A stretch of 64,000 nt of DNA. Origin: Rhipicephalus microplus (lineage: Eukaryota; Arthropoda; Arachnida; Ixodida; Ixodidae). The translations under genes were made by a program, and so were the position numbers. This document shows positions 56,426 to 64,000 of this stretch, piece after piece. Below the pieces are notes generated by a model. It saw only the letters and a program-made list of their open reading frames with translations. It ran no database searches and was not told the origin of the DNA. The DNA is taken from positions 285,327,276 through 285,391,275 of the forward strand of contig NC_134710.1 in assembly GCF_043290135.1 (NCBI RefSeq). Direction: 5' to 3'. The stretch's first letter is position 1; every line of letters begins with the position of its first letter.

Positions 56426-57049
56426 TTTCTGTATTTCTCTCTCGCTATCTTTTTTGATTACCTCTTTTCCGTCTTTCTTTCTAGGCTATGCTTTGCTCTC
56501 GCTACTTCTCCTCACCCTCACATCTCTCCCTTTCAATCTTACTTCCCCGGTCCCGTCCATTTGCTATGCTATGACATACTAGGTTCTTTTTTTTTGGCTC
56601 TGTTTGAGTGCCTAGCCGAGTGATGGAACGCGTGCCTAGCCTAGCCGAGTGATGGCAGCTTCCACCCGTGATATCTGCCACGCAGGTTGACTCCACTGCT
56701 CGTTATTGCGATAGCAATTATGTGAGCAGTCGGCTTTAGCGGGAGTTGGTGTAAACTTTTTCGCCACCACCATCGCTGTCAAAGAGCCGGAACGATGAAG
56801 GGAGGAGTCTACGGCAGTGCGGGGAGCTTTTCGTATGGTTCGGGTGCTCGCTTCATGGTTTCGCTTTGGCTACCGTAATGTTTCCGGCGTTAAGCCTGTA
56901 GTCGTTCTTGCAACTTTCAATCATGATCTTTTGAAGCAAAAGACTCATGAAATGTTGTTAACAGCTACAAAATTTATTGTCAGGAGGCAAAGGTTACAGG
57001 AGGTCAGAGTTAGCACTCTGCGATATGCGCGCAGCCAAATAAAATTACC
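56426..57049. other. Anonymous sequence with a small tandem duplication
   Basis: The word GTGCCTAGCCGAGTGATGG at 56609 is repeated with an insertion at about 56633-56655. No gene recognised. Confidence 0.35.
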
Positions 57050-57286
<237 letters not shown>

Positions 57287-59323
57287 GTTTCCCCAGTCAC
57301 GAACCAAGCCGTGTTGACTATGAAGACTCTTCAGGTTTCCACTCGACCGCACGCACAAAATTCCGCGCCACTTGCACACACAAGTGACACGGAAGACGTA
57401 GGCAAACTCACCCGGCCGCCCCAGGCGTGTAACGGACGGCAGGCGTTGGGTACTTGCGACGGCCCGTTTCTTCCTCGGGAGAGCGAAGGACGCGCGGCTT
57501 GGTATTCTTGGAGTGGGCGGGGGCCGGTGCCGATAGGTGCGGCGAACGTTATTTGCTCCGCGTCTCTGAAGCAGCGCCGTCTTTCTCACGGCTGCGAGCG
57601 CAGCGGGCCGCACTGGGCACCCAGCGCCGCAGGGACAAGGATAACGGGTCCCCGCCAGAGCGTAATACGAGCGCGAAAACGTCGCGCGCTGGACGCGCCT
57701 GTCAAAGTGCGTCCGGCGCGGTTCCCTCGACTCACAGGCCTGTATTGGGCGCCGATTCCTGTGGTGGCCCGTGCGAACAGAAGTGGCGCTCCTCACCCCC
57801 AATAAGGCTGCTACGCATGAGCGCGTAGTCCGTTTCGCGCGGAGCACCTGTAGGCTGTCTCCTGCTGCAGCTGGCGCTATATGTGGCCCTTCAGCCGTTT
57901 TCGGCACGTACGCATACACTGCACCGGCGTGCTCGAAGGCGTCGAACCACGCGCCAGTGACGAGAAGTTGGTCGAATTCAGTGCTACCGTGACACATGGT
58001 CATAAAGTGGCTGACAAAGGAAGTGCTATACCTTGTCGGTCAAGGAAATAGACCGACAATGCATGCATACACAACCACCGCTGCCACTTTTCCTCTTTAG
58101 CTTGCCCTTCGGCGTAGATCTCCGTTCGCTGTTGTCGTTATCAGAAGCGACAAAAAATGCGGAAACGTAACGCTGAGTCGGTGCCCAAGGCTACTGTTAC
58201 CGGTGGTTTGTCACCTTCGCATAGAGACCAGCCCGCTCGTTTCAAATAAACGAAACGTGGAAGAGGTGAACTACGGCAATTAACTTATTTGGCTTAGCTT
58301 AAATTGCTTCCGAAAATTTTTGTTATATAACAGCTAGCGTGAATGGTACAGTGAAAAAATTGTAGCATCGACATTTACAGCATGTTAAGCCAAACTACCT
58401 CGCAGAGTACATGGACGGAACATCATACCATACGCTGACAGAATAGTGGAAAACAATCTTTAAAAAAAGATTGGTGACGTCATATATATGTCAATAAAAC
58501 TTGTTGTTGGACTAGTTTGTGCTGTTGGTTTTCCACAGGCGCAGCTCTGTTAATTATTGCCTTTGCGCATTCATCTGTACATATATCAGAAGGTCATATC
58601 GGTGCAATAAACAGTTTGTAGTGAGCACTGCGTGTCATGTGTGTTACTCGGGTGGATGTGTGAGTGCTTGTGTGAGTGTTTGCAAGGGTCAAGGTTGCGC
58701 TAAATTCTTACAATATGTCATTCGTATGTCTTTACGCAAAAGGATACACACCTTATTACTGAAATAATAAGTCCAAGTTACTCGAGTTTCCATTAATTTT
58801 TACATTGAAGCTGTCAGTGCTACCTCGATGGCCCGTTAACGTATACATAAAATGTTGGCTGATGCCGGACGTAGTGCGATACTAGTTCGACCCGCAGCCC
58901 AGTAACGACCCCATGCGCAATGAAGGGTAAAAAATGTGCTCTTTAGAATGCGAAGTTTGTGTCAACAACGTAAAGCGGCCCACCAGTCCGGCACTATACT
59001 CAGAGTTGTGAGGCTCTTCACGTAAGCCTGTCAGCAAAATAAGTCGAGCTGAGCGAGCAATGACCCCAATCTAAGAAAACTGCGTCGCCATGCCATATGA
59101 CATAATGAGTGCACATACGCGTCCTTTCATTTTCGCATCCATATCATCTTGCTCGCTTGCAGCGTACCAAGTGATTACATGTAGCATTGTGCGCCAGGCG
59201 TCGCTTTCTTCGTTTCATCCGTGACGCGCTCCTTTCGGCGGGGACAAAGTGGCGGTGAAAGGCATGGTCCAACTAAATTTGTCACGAAACTTGGAACGAA
59301 AAGTTTTGGAAACCTATCGCCAC
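57287..59323. other. Anonymous sequence; CpG-rich first 0.7 kb
   Basis: The segment 57340-57960 is G+C- and CpG-rich with overlapping open frames in three frames and no domain, so it is a candidate promoter/first-exon region or an unknown element. Nothing was recognised from 57.96 to 59.32 kb. Confidence 0.35.
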
Positions 59324-59565
59324 TGATTGATTGATATGTGGGGTTTAACGTCCCAAAACCACTATATGATTATGAGAGATGCCGTAGTGGAGGGCTCCGG
59401 AAATTTAGACCACCTGGGGTTCTTTAACGTGCACCCAAATCTGAGTACACGGGCCTACAACATTTCCGCCTCCATCGGAAATGCAGCCGCCGCAGCCGGG
59501 ATTCGAACTCGCGCCCTGCGAGTCAGCAGCCGAGTACCTTAGCCACTAGACCACCGCGGCGGGGC
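59324..59565 (-). mobile_element. Tick tRNA-derived SINE (Ruka-like), full length
   Basis: This minus-strand copy is near the family consensus, with a (TGAT)n tail at 59324-59336 and head end CCACCGCGGCGGGGC. The B-box side reads GGGATTCGAACTCGC on the plus strand. The next base begins a second SINE segment on the opposite strand. Confidence 0.95.
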
Positions 59566-59638
59566 AGCCCTCCACTACGGCATTTCTCATAATCCTATGG
59601 TGGTTTTGGGACGTTAAACCCCCCAATATCAATCAATA
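59566..59638 (+). mobile_element. SINE 3' fragment, inverted against its neighbour
   Basis: Only the last ~70 bases of the same SINE are present on the plus strand: AGCCCTCCACTACGGC, TCATAATCCTATGGTGG, GGGACGTTAAACC and an (ATCA)n tail. It starts directly at the head end of the minus-strand copy, giving an inverted pair. Confidence 0.92.
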
Positions 59639-62453
59639 ACACCCGCTAGGTGGTGAACTTGAGGTTCTGCGGAAGAAACGTACCATCGTCAGGTGGAAGC
59701 GCCATAAAACAACCCACAACAGTACCAGAAGTAAAGGGAACGGACATAACACAATGCAAAATGTTGGCTCATGTCTATTCAGGGAGGCTGCCGAGTTCGT
59801 GTGACAACATAAGCTGAATTTCACAGTTCATGCCCAGAAGTCGGAGCACATGCAATGGACAAGGCAAGATCCAGCAATATCCAAGTGAAGCTCAAGCCTC
59901 AACGCCACAAAGTGCGTGCCAATCAAGTTTATCTCAGGTTTACTTTCATAGATTCCCTGACTGCTTCGTCCTCATCCTCAAATTCAAATCACTCACCAAA
60001 CAGGAAATGTATTCAACTTGAAGAAACGTTAGCGACATGCGTTTATATAGCCTATCAAGTCACCATATACCACCTATGTGCAAACTATAGCCCATGTCAT
60101 TCGTTTATGCATGCCAGTCTGCACGAAGTGCCCATTCACAAGGACAGTCTACGACGTAAATGATTACCCGCCAGTAGTGGCTAGCACTCTTTATTCCTCT
60201 GTCGTCGCCTGTGCACCCCGTTCCCACGCTATGCGTGCACAACGCCCCACCCGCTTAGCTATTCTGCTACAGCGAGAAATGGAGCACTCGCCGAAACAAT
60301 CCCGTCCTTTGTTTCCGGCTCAATAAACCGTGAGCGCTAACAGATGACCCGATACGCCGTCATGAAGTCATTCAGGCAGCGAGCTAATCATGATCGGGAA
60401 GCTTTCGCATTTTACTCAGAGAGAAAAAACGAGACATGGAAAAACAAGGATTGCAAGTAACATTTCTTCACTCAATACAAGCGCGTCTAAGAGATAAGCG
60501 CATAAAGCGTGCCTCTTAACATACTTGTGGTATTTTTGTGATATTTCTTGTCGCCAAGAGATACAAGCCCCGCAAAGTACCACCTCACCCCCTGACCCCG
60601 ACACGCAGGCACACAGAAAGACGCTTGACGCGCCGCGCACGAGCAACGTGTTCCCTCTTACAACTATATACGCATTCACTGTACTACGTAGTAATACGAC
60701 GAGAGGTAAAACCTTCTGACATTTTCTGTTATGAACCCCTACTTTCGCGAAATGCTTTTGCACGATGATACTTCTGTAAAAAAAACAGCGATGCTCCATT
60801 TTGTACTCTCTATTACCATTGTTCGCGAAGAACAGACTGTCGCAAGCAACGCTACCAAGAGCGGAGGGGGGGGGGGGGGGCGACAAAACTTTCTCTGTAT
60901 TAGAACGCTGGTAAAAGGCGGCCGGAACGTTGGCGACGTTCTTGAGAGATGACGAAAAAGGAGGGTGGGCGAAATTTAGATCCCATGGCATTCTGACGAA
61001 TAAATGCCACATGAAGCCAGCCGCCTCATTTGCGGAGCCGTCAAGAAGTTACCAAGACTCAGTTTGTCGTCCCGCTTGCACCGTTATTAATGCGATAAAG
61101 GAGCTTCCTTCGAAGAGTCTCGACACTGGTTGCCCATTGCACGTGCGGAGGAACTTCCAAAGATCTTGATTGAAACGGCTCAAAAATGTGTGCACGAGGC
61201 ACTGTCAAGATGTCGGCAGTCCAGTATTTGCTAAACACTCTCACGTCGGCATAAACCACTGATGAAGATCTGGAAAATGGTGAGAACAGTTGGTCATCAG
61301 AGCTCCGAAGTAGTGCGGCACTCAAATATTTTGCATTGGCTTCAAAAAAAAAAAAACGAAACAGAGCGTCAAGCGAGCGCGTGCCAGCTGTAAATGACAT
61401 TCATCCGTTCACCCAAGATGTGCTGCTGAAGTCGTAAAGTGCACGATATATGAAGAGAAAATGGAAAGTGTGCGCGCGTATACGTAGCTGGGTGTGAGAT
61501 TGTTTTTCTTGCTGTTGTAACAAAACTTTTAAACAGACCCTAAATATAACACAAATTTTTCTCATATAAACAACTTGCTCTTTCGCAATTCTAAAATCAC
61601 TGCCCTCGCCTTGAGAAGGCACATGATAAATGATAAAATGCACACAAAAAAAAAATGCGGGCGCCCACGCCATCTTTAAGTTGCCGCAGCAATTGCTTTG
61701 ACACCGTAGATATATTTAGGGCGCTTACTATAGGGCCTGTATAGTTCGTAATCGTTAAATATGAAGCGAATTGCCCTCCGTGTGTGTAAGGACCAAGCAT
61801 ATAAAGTTTTAGAAATATAGTTGGCCAGTGTGGCCAAAGTACGAATAAATTATCTTGAAATTCAAGACGTCATGTGTGGAGCTACGGCAAAAAAATCAAA
61901 GATGACTTTTCTACCTTCGTTTTTCCCCTGTACTATGGAACCTATATGATGATGTCATTATCAACAGAATTTTAAGAATATATTTTTCATTTCAAATTGG
62001 TTCATTGTGTCATTTTAGTGCGACTTGGAAAGAGGTAGCAATCTTGTAATGAATTACTCCTTTTCTGTCGAGTCATAGCTGCCGAGAACGTGCATCTGCA
62101 GAATATGGTCTTCTTTTCATAATATAAGCCGAGTGCCATGAATGGGAAGGTGTTGGAAGTTGGTGTACCCAAACTGCTCGATTACATTTATTTGCGATAG
62201 CGCAAATATTTGTTCACGAATGAGGGTGAAATTGCGGCAACCTTGGTGAAACAGCTTTGGTTTGCAGTGATTACCGGCAAAATTGTGACATGGAGATACA
62301 TTTAACGTGCCGAGTTCTATAAATCGCAAAATCGGGCTCAGGGGCCGGAATTTCTGAAGCTTTTGCTTCCCAAGTGCTATTTAGATGTCGAGCGGAAGTA
62401 TTAGCTGTAAGTTATTTTCTCTTGAGCAATCTTCGCATACGACTACTTTCACT
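59639..62453. other. Anonymous sequence
   Basis: No gene or repeat family recognised. A poly-G run lies at about 60866-60880. Confidence 0.3.
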
Positions 62454-62457
62454 GTGT

Positions 62458-62527
<70 letters not shown>

Positions 62528-62537
62528 GCGTGTGCGT

Positions 62538-62580
<43 letters not shown>

Positions 62581-62583
62581 TGT
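62454..62583 (+). repeat. (GT)n microsatellite
   Basis: About 130 bases of (GT)n with a CGTGTG interruption block at 62522-62552. Confidence 0.97.
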
Positions 62584-64000
62584 GTTCCAGATAGAGAAAC
62601 AGATGAATATTGGAAAGGTACAGTAAGGTTAAACTACATCCACTGTGCTATACGTACTCAAAAAGAGGAGAATAAATGACTAAAAGAGAAATTGAAATAG
62701 AGAATGACGGATACACTTTACACCACACACACAGTGCAGTGTTTCACAAGTGGTCGCTCAGTGATGCTGCCTACAAATATTCCAGGAGGGCTCGTCTGGC
62801 TTTCTGCGTTGATGTACTGTGAAACCACGCTCACAAGATCTTTTCTTGAGTAAAAGGCTGATCACTGAGTTTTTTAAGGCATTCAGTGAAGCTGGCATGG
62901 GCCTATCTCTTTGAAGCTCCCTTCGTGGTAATGAGGGCAGAATATGTCGTTGCTAGATTAAAATAATTGGACAGCAGTGGGAGCCTGGAGTAAACGAGGT
63001 TCTTTCAACCGCTAAATTAAAGCTCTTGTTCTGTTAATGCAAAAAAGTACAATAGTTTACGTTATAAATGGCCTGTAACCAGCTCAAACGTATAGCTTTC
63101 ATGAGTTTCCTTTTATCTAGCAATATTACATCACGCTTTTTAATTTCAATTTTGATTAAACGTTCTATACTATGGCCAAAAATGGTGTTTGTAGTGACAT
63201 AGAAGTAAGTTCTTTATGTTTTTCACACGAAAGTGTTTGATGCTGGTGTCTAATATGCCTTCACTAGCTGACGTATTTCCATGACAGAAATACGTCTGTG
63301 AAATGCCGATGACAAAGAGAAACAGGAAGAGAAGTTGAATTGAGAAGAAGATTTCGATAGTCTAGGATTAATACCCACAATCCCTCTGTCCACGACGATA
63401 GGTGACGGGTGCTCTACCCACCGGGCTACCAGCACACGTGCTTAAAGGCTCACAAACGCGCTTTACATCTCTCAGAGCTCCTCACTCTTATGGCGCTAAT
63501 AGTTTGCAGAGGCATGGTCGTCGTCTATTAGCTGTGAAATACTGCGTCTTAATAAGAACAAGCACCGACCGGGAGCGCTTCGGTACTGTAAGCGAAGCGG
63601 GGACTGTCTCCCCAATTTTCACTCCCACTTTCTTTGTTATGTTTCATAAAAGTTTCATAAATTGTGTAATCTATAGGGGTTTATTCATGATTATGCACAT
63701 TATTTGTCGACATGGAGTTGTGCCACCAGGCGTCAACGTACCTGCATCCGCAACGAACGGTGCCATATCTGTCATACACACAGTGTGGATGCTCTCATTC
63801 CTCAACTAACAATAATCATCAAACTACTTCTTTCGAGGCACGTATCACTTTCGTATTTTACCAGTTCTTACGGTGGATGTATCGGCCATGTTTGTTTCTT
63901 TAATGAATACATGATATCCTGACTAACACCATGTAAATCTGTAGTTGCATACCAAGCGTACAGTGTTTGTTAGGACAGACAAAGTTTTGACGTTAAGTTG
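62584..64000. other. Anonymous sequence
   Basis: Apart from the tRNA-like relic at 63358-63440 nothing was recognised to the window end. Confidence 0.3.
63358..63440 (-). repeat. tRNA-like relic
   Basis: The minus strand reads GTGTGCTGGTAGCCCGGTGG then GTAGAGCACCC, a good A-box, and a decayed B-box region (TGTGGGTATTAATCCTAG). It is a SINE head or tRNA pseudogene; no intact cloverleaf is evident. Confidence 0.45.

Noticed and set aside
62374..62679. Cysteine/valine-rich protein across 62454-62583
   Set aside because: It is a direct translation of (GT)n; all three frames stay open only because of the repeat.

Overview
The window looks like nuclear DNA from a hard tick (Ixodida). The main reason is sixteen full or partial copies of one tRNA-derived SINE that matches, from memory, the tick SINE family Ruka. 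RTE-type and CR1-type LINEs, (TA)n, (CA)n and (GAAA)n microsatellites and a lack of long open reading frames also fit a large repeat-rich chelicerate genome. The tick assignment is inference from recognised repeats. No database was searched.

No complete host protein-coding gene could be recognised. Almost everything supportable is mobile or repetitive DNA. The only candidate host exon is a weak one at 337-585 on the minus strand. CpG-rich stretches at 21.7-22.3, 23.8-24.3, 25.2-26.25, 43.0-43.25 and 57.3-57.95 kb could be promoters or first exons, but nothing in them proves it.

Layout. 0-9 kb: an RTE LINE 3' end with a perfect 10-bp target duplication (1.76-2.02 kb), several SINEs including one with a 17-bp duplication, and two direct copies of a 0.5-kb repeat (5.37 and 6.78 kb). 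9.1-10.0 kb: a TTAA-flanked MITE. 13-20.7 kb: SINEs, long (TA)n tracts, a 60-bp-arm palindrome at 17.4-17.53 kb and a decayed LTR retrotransposon (17.7-20.1 kb) beside an inverted copy of its own LTR/primer-binding-site junction. 21-26 kb: mostly anonymous, with CpG-rich segments. 26.5-34.5 kb: a dense mobile-element cluster. It holds a long, frameshifted CR1-type LINE with a 2A-like ribosome-skipping motif near the ORF1 N-terminus, a probable solo LTR inside its reverse transcriptase, a fold-back element, a SINE relic, and an RTE-type LINE on the minus strand whose 5' part is kept and 3' part is lost. 34.5-43.8 kb: mostly anonymous. 44-50 kb: an RTE fragment, SINEs and a 425-bp inverted-repeat transposon. 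54.4-56.1 kb: a second TTAA-bounded element with another repeat nested in it. 59.3 kb: two SINE segments head to head. 62.5 kb: a long (GT)n tract.

These parts do not form a pathway. They record successive transposition: LINEs supplied reverse transcriptase and endonuclease (and probably moved the SINEs), and later elements inserted into earlier ones. Every autonomous element seen carries stops, frameshifts, truncations or catalytic-residue changes.
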